A stretch of 41,125 nucleotides of DNA from Bacteroidetes bacterium UBA6661 (GCA_002455375.1 DKKR01000040.1:6468-47592); one strand, 5' to 3'. Counted from the first letter of the stretch, positions 1-7,936 are shown. Numbers and translations: made by a program. The notes: a model not told the origin generated them from the letters alone.

Positions 1-113
1 ATGTGCTTGCGGTAGGTTCATTCACTGCACTCATCCGTTTCGCTACATTCCGTTGCACTTCATTTCCGCTTCACTACTTCGCTTCATTCATTTCTCCCAC
101 CTCAGCACTCCAC

Positions 114-294
114 ACAAGAGTAACATCTGCTGAATGTAAAAAATGCTATCCCTTCGTGCGGACGACAACTTAACCTGATTTCCTAACACTGCTGCTGTGG
201 CTGCATAAATTTACAGCATCACCATCCGCACATCAGGTCGGGCCGCCATCAGCACCCCTCCAAATTTTTTCCATTCAGCAGATGTTACCCTTGT
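114..294. repeat. 31-nt imperfect inverted repeat with 119-nt spacer
   Basis: The arms are 114-144 and 264-294 and match with two mismatches when one is reverse-complemented. The core GTAACATCTGCTGAATG (120-136) is exact against 272-288. The spacer contains smaller inverted pairs (TGCGGA with TCCGCA, ACCTGAT with ATCAGGT), so the RNA or single strand could fold extensively. Function unknown: a structured RNA, a recombination or transfer site, or a miniature element are all possible. Confidence 0.7.
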
Positions 295-448
295 CTTTCC
301 AGCCGCACTTTATAATTCGGTATAGTTTATTTTTTTTCCGCTATGTGTTTACCCAGCCAACCGCACCGTTACAATTGAACATTCGTCCTGACCGATTGAA
401 AATCCTGCTCCAAATCAAAATCCCGACCCCTTGACTGACCTGAAATTA

Positions 449-492
449 GTATCATGGTATCTTTTGCCTTAGGGAATGATACTAATGATACC
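449..492. promoter_or_regulatory. Cluster of four GATAC/GTATC half-sites
   Basis: GTATC occurs at 449-453 and 457-461, and GATAC at 478-482 and 487-491. The two pairs face each other across 16 bp, and each pair is an 8- or 9-bp-spaced direct repeat. This looks like a protein-binding array (operator or iteron-like). No gene start on either strand lies close by, so the target is unknown. Confidence 0.35.
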
Positions 493-612
493 AAATCTTA
501 ACCCAGAATTATACTGAATAATACCTCCAATTCCTTTGACCACCTCTGAAATGCAACCACCTTTCCCGACCCCCCTGATACAAAAACGGCTTTCCCAAAA
601 CCCCGCCCGCTG

Positions 613-2127
613 CTAAAAACGCATTGCGTTCCGATATGTACCCGTATTTCTTTTGCCTATGATTAGTGGCAAATCAACCCTTGTCTTAAAATTAAGCATC
701 CAAATTGCGCCCTCAATGGCATCAGGACCATCGTCATGGTAACGGCTGCCTTTCTCAAACATGAGCAATTGTTCAACGAGTTTCTTAACCCCGGGGTTTT
801 CCTTTTCATCTTCATTAAAATAAATCAACCCGCGTTCAAACAGAGGCTGCATACTTTCAATCCTTTGGAACTTGTCTGGTTTGTTTCGCGCATCTCCTTT
901 TATCGGAATATGCATTCCGGTTTCATTTCCCATTTGGGTAAACTCATCAAGGGGAATATCCTGTAAAAAATTGCTCTCCATGTAAAAAGAAATCGGTGCA
1001 GCAGCTCCAAATGTTTCTTGCAAGGTATAATGCCAACGTACCATTTCCCTCACTGTTGTTTGCGCTGCAAACGCTTTCAATAAATGGTATTCGCCATTTC
1101 TGTTTTTACCTATCAGCACTGTTGCTTTGTAATCCGATTTTGCACCGCTCTTAAAACTTGGGTCAGTATAAGAAACAAGATAACGGTAAGAGGTGAGAGG
1201 GTCAATTTTTTTGTAGCGTATATCTTTCAGTTTAAAAACAGCACCGTCAGTTATCGGGTTGTTAAAAAATTCCTTTTGTGATCTGCGTACGCCAATCGTG
1301 TTTATCACTTGCTGAATATCATCTTTTGAATATTTTTCATGCCATGTCGGGTTGCCCTTTTCATCAAGTGCATTTATTACGGAATGAAATATTCCTGGCA
1401 CTTGTGCAAAGTGTGCAAGCACACTGTTTTTACTTATTCTGTTTCCTACAAAAACAAATCTTCCTTTACCCATATCCATTGTATTGAACACAGCCTCCAA
1501 AATCCAGTCAAGCATTTTGGTAACACGGTTTTCATTTTGAACCAGTTCATCATCATCAAGGTCATCAACTACAATGTAATCCGGTCTATGTTCCCTATAT
1601 CGCAAACCGCGTGGTGATTGCCCACGACCGAGAGCAAAGAATGCTTTCGAATCTTTGGTAATAAATTTCCCATCCTCCCAACTGCCAAGATTTATTTGTT
1701 CTCCAAAATCATGTATGTAACGTTGATTGAATTGCAGTTCAGCTTGCAGGTCACCAAGCAGGGTTTTTGCATTGTCCTCACTTTTTCCGACCAGAATCAT
1801 AACGTTTAGTTCATTCTTGATTTTCAGCCATAGCGGAATCATTAAATCAAAGTGAGTGCTTTTCGCATGTCCGCGTGCCCACTCAAACAAAGCCCTCAGT
1901 TTTTTATTTCGTGCAACTTCATTGGCAGCATCAATCTGAAAATTTCCACACTTATTTTTTGCATAATGAGGAAAATAGTATTCAACAAAGAATGAATAAT
2001 CATTTTTAGCTTTTGCAATTCGTTCAGCTTTTGCAGCTTCATTTTCAAAACCATTTAAAACTGTTTGCTGTTGCACTTTTATGCAATGCGTTTGCCACCG
2101 CTTTATATTTTCCCGACTGACTTTCAT
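613..2127 (-). CDS. Phage terminase large subunit (Mu gp28-like)
   Basis: This 504-residue protein is the ATPase/nuclease motor that packages phage DNA into proheads. The N-terminal ATPase shows a Walker A-type ARGHAKST (about residues 84-91) and a Walker B acidic run IVVDDLDDDE (185-194). The C-terminal RNase H-like nuclease shows candidate metal ligands D322 (YTDPSF), E384 and D465/D466/D469 (DDGPDA). Its start overlaps the stop of the upstream small-terminase-like gene by 4 nt (ATGA), so the two are translationally coupled. Length and motifs are those of an intact large terminase, with no sign of decay. It belongs to the head-gene module but points away from the protease/capsid pair. Confidence 0.9.
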   Translation of the reverse strand: MKVSRENIKRWQTHCIKVQQQTVLNGFENEAAKAERIAKAKNDYSFFVEYYFPHYAKNKCGNFQIDAANEVARNKKLRALFEWARGHAKSTHFDLMIPLWLKIKNELNVMILVGKSEDNAKTLLGDLQAELQFNQRYIHDFGEQINLGSWEDGKFITKDSKAFFALGRGQSPRGLRYREHRPDYIVVDDLDDDELVQNENRVTKMLDWILEAVFNTMDMGKGRFVFVGNRISKNSVLAHFAQVPGIFHSVINALDEKGNPTWHEKYSKDDIQQVINTIGVRRSQKEFFNNPITDGAVFKLKDIRYKKIDPLTSYRYLVSYTDPSFKSGAKSDYKATVLIGKNRNGEYHLLKAFAAQTTVREMVRWHYTLQETFGAAAPISFYMESNFLQDIPLDEFTQMGNETGMHIPIKGDARNKPDKFQRIESMQPLFERGLIYFNEDEKENPGVKKLVEQLLMFEKGSRYHDDGPDAIEGAIWMLNFKTRVDLPLIIGKRNTGTYRNAMRF

Positions 2128-2555
2128 TTATTGATTTTGCTTTGAATAAATAAATCCTGATACTGATTATTTCGCTGCACGAAGTCCACATTCACATTCA
2201 TAAGCCAATGGTTGTATTCTTCAAAAACTTCTATGTAGGTTTCAATGGTTGCTTTCTTTTCAAGTTTGTCAATTGAAGCAGCAAGTTTCGCAATGGAATC
2301 AACTTCTCTTGCTGTTAAAATCCTGTCCTCATCCTTTGCAACTTCTACAATCTTTAAAGTTTGCGAATGCAGCATGGAAATTATTTGCTGCTTGGTCAAA
2401 CTTTTTGTGTCGCGCATTTCATTCCATTTGCCTTTCTGCTTTTGCTCAGTAAAAGTTTTTTCTGTCCAGTTCACAAACTCACAAATTTCTTTTTGTGTTT
2501 TCTCTGTCATTAGAAAAAGAGTACGTGCAACATCAATTTTTTGGTTCTTAGTCAT
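2124..2555 (-). CDS. Terminase small subunit-like protein (Mu gp27-like)
   Basis: The 143-residue protein has an N-terminal helix-turn-helix-like stretch (about residues 8-45, containing TQKEICEFVNWTEKTF and a KGKW end) followed by a helical region. This is the usual plan of phage small terminases, which recognise DNA and recruit the large subunit. The call rests mainly on position directly upstream of, and overlapping, the large terminase. The first 40 residues resemble the DNA-binding part of Mu-type gp27/DUF1804 proteins. It is transcribed divergently from the protease gene at 2672 across a 116-bp AT-rich gap that should hold promoters for both directions. Confidence 0.7.
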   Translation of the reverse strand: MTKNQKIDVARTLFLMTEKTQKEICEFVNWTEKTFTEQKQKGKWNEMRDTKSLTKQQIISMLHSQTLKIVEVAKDEDRILTAREVDSIAKLAASIDKLEKKATIETYIEVFEEYNHWLMNVNVDFVQRNNQYQDLFIQSKINK

Positions 2556-2671
2556 TTCTGTTAAAATATTCTTTGTTTAATTGAAATCATGTTAGCGCAG
2601 AGGAAAGAAATCGGAATAACGTCTCTGTTTCGTCTAATATAACACTATAATTTTATAATCGAAAACAAAAA

Positions 2672-3796
2672 ATGAACAATAGTTATATTATAAATCAGAA
2701 CGAAAATTCAGCAGAAATTTTGCTGTACGGATTTATCGGTAATTGGAAGGATACCGATAGCAACCGTTTTATTTCTGATTTTAAAAAGTTAGAAACAACA
2801 AACAAAAAGATTAATGTCAGAATTAATTCCGGTGGTGGTGATGTGTTTGATGGAATTACCATTTATAACGCTCTTAAGAACAGTAAAGCTGAAATTAACA
2901 CATACATTGACGGTGTTGCTGCAAGCATGGCAAGCGTTATTGCATTAGCCGGTTCTAAAATTTATATGTCCCGATACGCTCAGTTAATGATTCACCGCGT
3001 CAGTGGTTCGGCAAATGGCGATTCAGACAAGTTAAGAGAAACCGCAAACCTGATGGATGATCTCAGTAATTCCTTACTTGACATTTATGCTGCAAAAACA
3101 GGAATTGACAAGGAGACAATTCAAAACTCATGGATGCAAAGAGGCAAAGATTCATGGTTTAATGCAACAGAAGCAATAAGTCAAAAATTGGTTGATGCCA
3201 TTTTTGACGGTGTAATATCAAAACAAGCTCTTAAAAAAGATAATCCAGAGGAAGTGTGGAAATTCTATAATCTTCAAATTGAAAACTCATTAAGAACAAA
3301 CGACATGAATATTTTAAATCGATTCATTACTGTTTTCGGTTTACCCGAAAGCGCAACAGAGCAGGATGTGGTTGCCGCATACCAAAACCACGCTAATCAA
3401 CTAAAAGACCAGAAGATAGAAAATGAAAAACTCAAAAATGAAAATGAAGCTTTTAAAACTCAAATTCAGACATTTCAAAAACAAAAAGTGCAAGACCTCA
3501 TTGAAGATGCAATTAAATCAAACCGCATCACTGAAGAGCAGCGATTAACCTACGTGGCATTAGCAGAATCAAATTTTGATGCAACTAAAGTTGCTCTCAA
3601 TTCGATTGCGCCCTACAAAAGCATCACATCACAAATTCAAACTACATCAGATGATTCAGCAGAATACAAAACATTCCGTGAATATCAGGAAAAGGCACCG
3701 GAAGTTCTTGCAACAATGAAAGAAAACGACACAGAAAAATACAATGCCTTATACAAAAAGGAGTATGGCAAACTCCCCCGTAAAAATTCACTTTAA
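2672..3796 (+). CDS. ClpP-type prohead protease with C-terminal scaffold-like domain
   Basis: The N-terminal about 180 residues are a ClpP/S49-like serine protease: the INSGGGDVFDG loop (51-61), nucleophile S85 in GVAASMAS, H108 in MIHR, and probable catalytic D160 in GKDSWFNA. Such proteases cleave scaffold and capsid during prohead maturation. The C-terminal half (about 215-374) is highly charged, with a coiled-coil-like run around 245-285, as in protease-scaffold fusions. An in-frame Met at residue 212 (base 3305) could start a separate scaffold product, as Mu makes scaffold Z from inside its protease gene. The gene lies 13 nt upstream of the capsid gene on the same strand. Confidence 0.88.
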   Translation: MNNSYIINQNENSAEILLYGFIGNWKDTDSNRFISDFKKLETTNKKINVRINSGGGDVFDGITIYNALKNSKAEINTYIDGVAASMASVIALAGSKIYMSRYAQLMIHRVSGSANGDSDKLRETANLMDDLSNSLLDIYAAKTGIDKETIQNSWMQRGKDSWFNATEAISQKLVDAIFDGVISKQALKKDNPEEVWKFYNLQIENSLRTNDMNILNRFITVFGLPESATEQDVVAAYQNHANQLKDQKIENEKLKNENEAFKTQIQTFQKQKVQDLIEDAIKSNRITEEQRLTYVALAESNFDATKVALNSIAPYKSITSQIQTTSDDSAEYKTFREYQEKAPEVLATMKENDTEKYNALYKKEYGKLPRKNSL

Positions 3797-3809
3797 TACA
3801 TAAATCACA

Positions 3810-4718
3810 ATGGCTATTCAAAAAGAAATTTGGACAAGACATATCCAGGAAAATCTTTTCAAGGAAAATGATTTTCTAAATTACGCTTTCAATGCTGACC
3901 AGTATGTGATACAGGGTAAAGTGGTTCACATTCCGAACGCTGGTAACGCACCAACGGTGGTAAAAAACCGTTCATCACTTCCTGCTACTGTAACCCAACG
4001 CACAGACATTGACATAACGTATGCGATTGATGAATTTACAACTGACCCGATTCTAATTCCTAATGCTGACACTGTAGAGTTGTCTTACGACAAGCTCTCC
4101 AATGTTTTATCAGAGCACGAAAGCGCATTGCGCCAACTTACAGGAGATTGGATGCTTTACAATTGGCGAGCAGAAAATTCAACAAGCATAGTCCGTACTA
4201 CCGGTGCAAACGTTACGGCACATCTTTCTGGTGCAACAGGTACGCGCAAAAAATTAATGCTTGCAGATATTAAAGCAGCCCGTTTGTTATTAAATAAGCA
4301 AAACGTTCCTCGTGATGAACGATACATGTTAATTGATTCCGATATGTATGACCAGTTAATGGATGAACTAAACATCACTCAATATCGTGAATCTTCAAAA
4401 GATTTGGACTTACCTAAAGGTGTCATTGGAAAGTTATTTGGTTTTTATTTGATGGAGCGTACAGCCGTTTTAACTGCAAACAATGCGGGTACTCCCGTTA
4501 TTCAACAACCTGGCGCATCAACTAATACAACCGACAACGGAGTAGCCTTAGCATGGCAAAAAAACACGGTAGAGCGTGCTCTCGGTACAATAGACTTCTT
4601 TGAAAATCTAGGTGACCCAACCTACTATGGTGATATTTACTCTGCACTCGTAAGGATGGGAGGAAGGAAAAGACGTAACGACCAAAAAGGGATTGTTGCA
4701 ATTATTCAGTCAGCTTAA
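3810..4718 (+). CDS. Phage major capsid protein (HK97-fold type)
   Basis: This 302-residue protein follows the protease/scaffold gene after 13 nt, the standard order for phage capsid genes. The sequence (an early VVHIPNAGNAP segment, a central helix-rich region, and a C-terminal LGDPTYYGDIYSALVRMGGR segment) fits major capsid proteins of Bacteroidetes Mu-like prophages. No frameshift or stop is present, and the length is typical of small HK97-fold capsids. A hairpin terminator follows at 4743-4770. The identification combines context with overall resemblance; there is no catalytic motif to confirm it. Confidence 0.8.
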   Translation: MAIQKEIWTRHIQENLFKENDFLNYAFNADQYVIQGKVVHIPNAGNAPTVVKNRSSLPATVTQRTDIDITYAIDEFTTDPILIPNADTVELSYDKLSNVLSEHESALRQLTGDWMLYNWRAENSTSIVRTTGANVTAHLSGATGTRKKLMLADIKAARLLLNKQNVPRDERYMLIDSDMYDQLMDELNITQYRESSKDLDLPKGVIGKLFGFYLMERTAVLTANNAGTPVIQQPGASTNTTDNGVALAWQKNTVERALGTIDFFENLGDPTYYGDIYSALVRMGGRKRRNDQKGIVAIIQSA

Positions 4719-4742
4719 TCTGATTTATAAATTGATTAAAAG

Positions 4743-4770
4743 AATCCTGCTTATGCGGGATTTTTTATTT
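4743..4770 (+). terminator. Rho-independent terminator after capsid gene
   Basis: The stem AATCCTGC (4743-4750) pairs with GCGGGATT (4755-4762), with one G-T wobble and a TTAT loop, and runs into TTTTTTATTT. It ends the protease-capsid transcript just before the convergent portal block. Confidence 0.8.
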
Positions 4771-4953
4771 GCAGCTTTCAATGTTAGCCAATGTGCACAA
4801 CATTATTAAAATAAGAAAGCCAATTCCAATTTCTTTCCAAGTGTACACTTTTGTTCTATCTTGCAGTAATAATTGTAAAAAACTTGAATAGTACAATCTT
4901 AGGCATCTTTGCATTTTTTCAAACTTATTTCGCTGTTTTTTCACAGCCCAAAG

Positions 4954-5499
4954 TTACTTATGAATTAGATTGAATTTTCTTCTCTCCATAAAAGCATTAT
5001 TGTTTTTTACACTATCAAAATCCAAATCTATAGCCACATCGGGTGTGGAGGCATCGCTTTTTATATTGCATTGATACTGCAAAACATGTATCCAGTAAAG
5101 ATTCTTTGGATTAATAGGTAGCTGATATTGATTAAACCTCCTCAGTTTATTAAAACCTTCTCCGCTCATTCCGGTTATCAAATGATGATAATCCTCTATT
5201 ACTGTTAAAATCTCATTCACCTCGGTTCGTCCATCGCCCGGTACAGTAATTATTTCTTCTTCTTTCTCAAACTGAAAAATCAGCTTTAACGAAATATTTA
5301 CAACCCCTGTTTGCAAATCGTCATTAACATCTTTCCAGATTACATCCTCCATTTTCAAGAGCATAGCTGGACAATTTAAAGGCAAATTTTCTCCCTCAGT
5401 TTCTAATTGCCCCATGTCAATATCGTACATGGTAAAAAAACCGCTATCTCTTGTAACTGTATTAATTCCCTGATATAAATTAACTAATGCTGCTGCCAT
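4954..5499 (-). CDS. Phage protein in gp37/tail-terminator position
   Basis: A 181-residue protein with no motif that I can assign with certainty. It overlaps the 3' end of the portal gene by 20 nt and is the third gene of a minus-strand block that starts with a gp36-like protein. In Mu-type phages gp36 is followed by gp37 (DUF1834), a head-tail joining or tail terminator protein, so a related role is inferred. Visible features are an N-terminal segment ALVNLYQGINTV, a central LKLIFQFEKEEEI strand-like segment, and a C-terminal acidic AIDLDFDSV stretch. It could instead be a Bacteroidetes-specific head completion protein. Confidence 0.55.
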   Translation of the reverse strand: MAAALVNLYQGINTVTRDSGFFTMYDIDMGQLETEGENLPLNCPAMLLKMEDVIWKDVNDDLQTGVVNISLKLIFQFEKEEEIITVPGDGRTEVNEILTVIEDYHHLITGMSGEGFNKLRRFNQYQLPINPKNLYWIHVLQYQCNIKSDASTPDVAIDLDFDSVKNNNAFMERRKFNLIHK

Positions 5500-6628
5500 T
5501 TACTGCTTCTCCTTTCTTTGGAAGTGGAATATCGTAAGTCTCATAAAAATAGCTGTCATCAATTTCTATTTTTTCTGCCAACTTCAAATCCATTTCCAAT
5601 CTTGTTTTCTTTTCAATGTTTTCTTTTTCTTGAAATATAAACTTGCCATTGCCTACATCAAATCCATGTATTCGTAAAAGTGGAATCAGTTTATCATTCA
5701 ATACATTCCGCACAAATAATTTATCAGCATTATGTATTTCTTGTTCCACTTCCTGGTGAACTTTTGCTTGCGCTAATGCTCCACCAGCCTCAGTAGTCAT
5801 TGTTTGCCCCAAAATCAGTTTTGATAATTCCTTATTGCAGACATCTATCAATTGATCATAAAGTATGCTGCTTCCTTGCGTATTGTTTTGAATAAAGTTC
5901 AAATCTGTTTCTTTTGGAATTACAATGTATGCAGCACTACCGGCATCCTTCAAGGCACTTTCCAATTCTTGTCTCGTTTTCTCATCATAGCCATCATACT
6001 TTGCAACTCTGAATGGCATCCCGAACAATTCACAATATTGCGCCCAGTCACCAAAACCACCTCTTTTGTATATAACATATTGTGCAGCTTTCATCAGCAA
6101 TCCTAAAGAATCACTTTCACCAACCTCAAGTAAATAATTTGAATAAGGATAAGTCCTGAAATCAAAACCATTGCTATCGCTTTGGTTCTTTATTATGATT
6201 CCTTTGCTGGGTACTACATGCTTTCTGGGAATCAAAGTTGGTACTAAAAAGCCAGTCTCAAAACTCAATTCAATCAGGCTATGTCCCCATATTTTACTTT
6301 CCAACACATACCCCAACATAGTCATAAAATTTTCTGTGGTCAGCATAGCCGTAATTTCTTCATGTACCTTGCACTTTTCTACAAAATGCAATGGTGTATT
6401 AATTACAGAAAGTTTCCGTTTCTCAATTACAGCCGTTAAATGCCCATCCAAAAGTATTTCCGAGTATAAGTCATAGAGAAAACTCCTGCGTGGGAAAAAA
6501 GTGCTTTCAGCCGCTTTAATAGCATTTCGCCAGCTATCAATATCCTGTGAACTCCGTCTTATTTGAGTAACATCAATTCGTTGAATAATATTCCCCTGTT
6601 TTCCCTTTGCTCGTTTAACCTTTGTCAT
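5480..6628 (-). CDS. Phage portal protein (DUF935, Mu gp29-like)
   Basis: At 382 residues this matches the DUF935 portal family, the dodecameric ring at the capsid vertex through which DNA enters and to which the tail binds. Characteristic segments are FLYDLYSEILLDGHLTAVIE (about 51-70), the WGHSLIEL motif, the GFGDWAQYCELFGMPFRVA motif, and a C-terminal ILGQTMTTEAGGA segment followed by a VHQEV helix. All are typical of this family. It overlaps the upstream gp36-like gene by 4 nt and the downstream gene by 20 nt, so this is one operon. It runs opposite to the capsid gene, which is unusual because phage head genes normally share a strand. Confidence 0.88.
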   Translation of the reverse strand: MTKVKRAKGKQGNIIQRIDVTQIRRSSQDIDSWRNAIKAAESTFFPRRSFLYDLYSEILLDGHLTAVIEKRKLSVINTPLHFVEKCKVHEEITAMLTTENFMTMLGYVLESKIWGHSLIELSFETGFLVPTLIPRKHVVPSKGIIIKNQSDSNGFDFRTYPYSNYLLEVGESDSLGLLMKAAQYVIYKRGGFGDWAQYCELFGMPFRVAKYDGYDEKTRQELESALKDAGSAAYIVIPKETDLNFIQNNTQGSSILYDQLIDVCNKELSKLILGQTMTTEAGGALAQAKVHQEVEQEIHNADKLFVRNVLNDKLIPLLRIHGFDVGNGKFIFQEKENIEKKTRLEMDLKLAEKIEIDDSYFYETYDIPLPKKGEAVNGSSIS

Positions 6629-7032
6629 TGTTGCTGATTTATTCTTTTATCATTCGTTCCGCTTTTCACAAACGATTTTTCATTAGGTGGAAATCCTTCA
6701 GGATTTATTTTCTGCTGAGAAACTTCCTGTAACCAAAGTAAAGCTTTCTTATAGCGCGTTTCCCTTATTGCAGGTATAACTCTGAAATTGTAAATCGAAA
6801 AAATGTGAAAAAGAGCAATATCCCTGCAATACATCATTAACGTTTTATCCCTTCCATCTCCGGTTTTTTCAAATAATTCAGCAGTTCTGTATCGTGCATT
6901 TAAATAGCTTGACATTTCATTCACTGCTTCATTCGTTAATTCATGCACTATTGTATCATCACTATCCACCAATGCCATAAGCACAGGGATTTTTATTGCA
7001 TATCGGTAATCTTCTATTTCAAGAAATGGCAT
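6625..7032 (-). CDS. Mu gp36-like head-tail connector protein (DUF1320)
   Basis: A 135-residue protein with the pattern of DUF1320: an N-terminal FLEIEDY segment, a helix with VNEMSSYLNARYRTAELF, then MMYCRDIALFHIFSI and a C-terminal KKALLWLQEVSQ helix. Mu gp36 and its relatives are head completion/connector proteins. It is the first gene of the minus-strand portal block and overlaps the portal start by 4 nt. A 10-bp perfect inverted repeat lies 31 bp upstream of its start codon (7064-7090). Confidence 0.78.
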   Translation of the reverse strand: MPFLEIEDYRYAIKIPVLMALVDSDDTIVHELTNEAVNEMSSYLNARYRTAELFEKTGDGRDKTLMMYCRDIALFHIFSIYNFRVIPAIRETRYKKALLWLQEVSQQKINPEGFPPNEKSFVKSGTNDKRINQQQ

Positions 7033-7656
7033 TGTTTTTTTTGTTTAAAGTTAGAGGAGAGTCAAGTAAAATGCAATCATCATTTTACTTCCTTTTTCCC
7101 TCTGCTATTCATTTTCACCCCTTATGCAAAGGTGTGCCACGCGAAAAAATTAAAAAGCAAAAGACTACGGCATAAAAACACAATGTCTCGCACCCATTAA
7201 TATTTTCTTTTCATTCAAGCTCTGTTTTTATATTGAAATTTTTACTTCAATGGCTCTCACACATCCAATCATTTATATTCCGTTTCCTTTTGCTTTTTAA
7301 TTTCCGCTTACAAAAATTGGTTGCATAAGAGGTTAAAATGATTCCTTGCGTTCATACAGTTGTCTTATCGTATTTTTCGGTTATGCTACATGATGCAGTT
7401 AGGCGTTAGTGAGGTGGGGGGGCGGCTTTTTTTGTGCGGTTAATTCCATCCGGTGGTTTCCGGTTCTTGGGATGAACCATCTTCCTACCAGCATCAATAA
7501 AATTGGAAAGGTGCCGGAAACATTCTACTGTCCAGCGCAAAGAACCAGATTAGATTTTTACAGTTTTTGTCTCTGAAAAATACGAAAAAAGGTTGGAAAA
7601 TATTTGCAAATGAGAGAAAATGAATGTATATTAGAGAACTTTTTCAGAGGTAGAAC
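7033..7656. other. Non-coding stretch between phage module and tRNA-Val
   Basis: No supported gene. It contains a 10-bp inverted repeat at 7064-7090, a run of seven G at about 7420 next to a T-run, and otherwise AT-rich DNA. It is probably the end of the integrated element and the junction region next to the tRNA. The exact boundary cannot be placed without the unoccupied site. Confidence 0.5.
7064..7090. promoter_or_regulatory. Perfect 10-bp inverted repeat upstream of portal block
   Basis: AAGTAAAATG (7064-7073) and CATTTTACTT (7081-7090) are exact reverse complements around a 7-nt centre. It lies in the leader of the gp36-portal operon (minus strand) and may be a repressor operator or an RNA hairpin. 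Confidence 0.5.
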
Positions 7657-7728
7657 ATGACACAAACTTCAAATAATAGCTATGCGTTAGAAACCAGTAT
7701 TGGCGCATTTTTCGAGCTTTATTTTTCA

Positions 7729-7768
7729 GGTAAAACAATATCTGAAAATGTTTTACCTATGTTTTACC
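7729..7768. repeat. Att-like cluster: 9-bp inverted pair plus third copy
   Basis: GGTAAAACA (7729-7737) is the exact reverse complement of TGTTTTACC (7749-7757), and TGTTTTACC recurs at 7760-7768, 11 bp along (one helical turn). The cluster sits just past the terminator of tRNA-Val, on the side of the phage genes. That is where tyrosine-recombinase core and arm sites normally lie. No integrase gene is visible in the window. Confidence 0.4.
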
Positions 7769-7769
7769 C

Positions 7770-7808
7770 CAAAAACAAAAACCCTCGCAACTTATTGAAT
7801 TGCAAGGG
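7770..7808 (-). terminator. Terminator of tRNA-Val
   Basis: On the minus strand CCCTTGCAA (7808-7800) pairs with TTGCGAGGG (7790-7782), with one wobble, followed by a T-rich tract (7781-7771). It sits 18 nt past the tRNA 3' end. Confidence 0.75.
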
Positions 7809-7825
7809 CTTTTACTTTCTACTTG

Positions 7826-7900
7826 TGGGAGCAACAGGATTCGAACCTGTGACCCTCTGCTTGTAAGGCAGATGCTCTGAACCAGCTGAGCTATGCTCCC
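7826..7900 (-). tRNA. tRNA-Val (anticodon UAC)
   Basis: 75 nt with a full cloverleaf: a 7-bp acceptor stem GGGAGCA/TGCTCCC, D-arm GCTC...GAGC, anticodon stem TCTGC/GCAGA around loop CTTACAA (anticodon TAC, reading GUA valine codons), and T-arm ACAGG-TTCGAAT-CCTGT, with discriminator A at 7826. CCA is not encoded. A Bacteroidetes-type promoter lies upstream (7937-7967) and a terminator downstream. The phage head genes lie on its 3' side, the usual location of tRNA-targeted integration. Confidence 0.96.
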
Positions 7901-7936
7901 TAACTATTTTTAATAGGTCGTTTTTTTGTGAGCGTG

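Larger units (their letters stand above)
1..612. other. Non-coding stretch downstream of terminase, with repeats
   Basis: No convincing reading frame is present. The + strand is C-rich and G-poor over about 300-612, so the minus strand, which would be read after the terminase gene, is purine-rich. Bases about 18-95 are a low-complexity run of short TTCGCT/TTCACT/TTCATT-like words. A 31-nt inverted repeat lies at 114-144 and 264-294, and a cluster of GATAC half-sites lies at 449-492 (both listed separately). It could be an element end, an intergenic region of a larger mobile element, or structured RNA. The window edge cuts it off, so its extent is unknown. Confidence 0.6.

Noticed and set aside
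4890..4925. Promoter-like TTG...CATCTTTG sequence on the + strand
   Set aside because: Only a partial match, and it would drive transcription antisense to the gp37-position gene; not reported as a promoter.
7380..7440. GTTAGGCGTTAG-like motif resembling an integron attC core
   Set aside because: No paired second core, no stem-loop of attC length and no integron integrase nearby.
7657..7866. Open frame of 69 codons ending across the tRNA-Val gene
   Set aside because: Its C-terminal part (VGATGFEPVTLCL) is the well-known chance translation through a tRNA gene on the opposite strand; the N-terminal part has no recognisable domain, although an integrase fragment could not be excluded.
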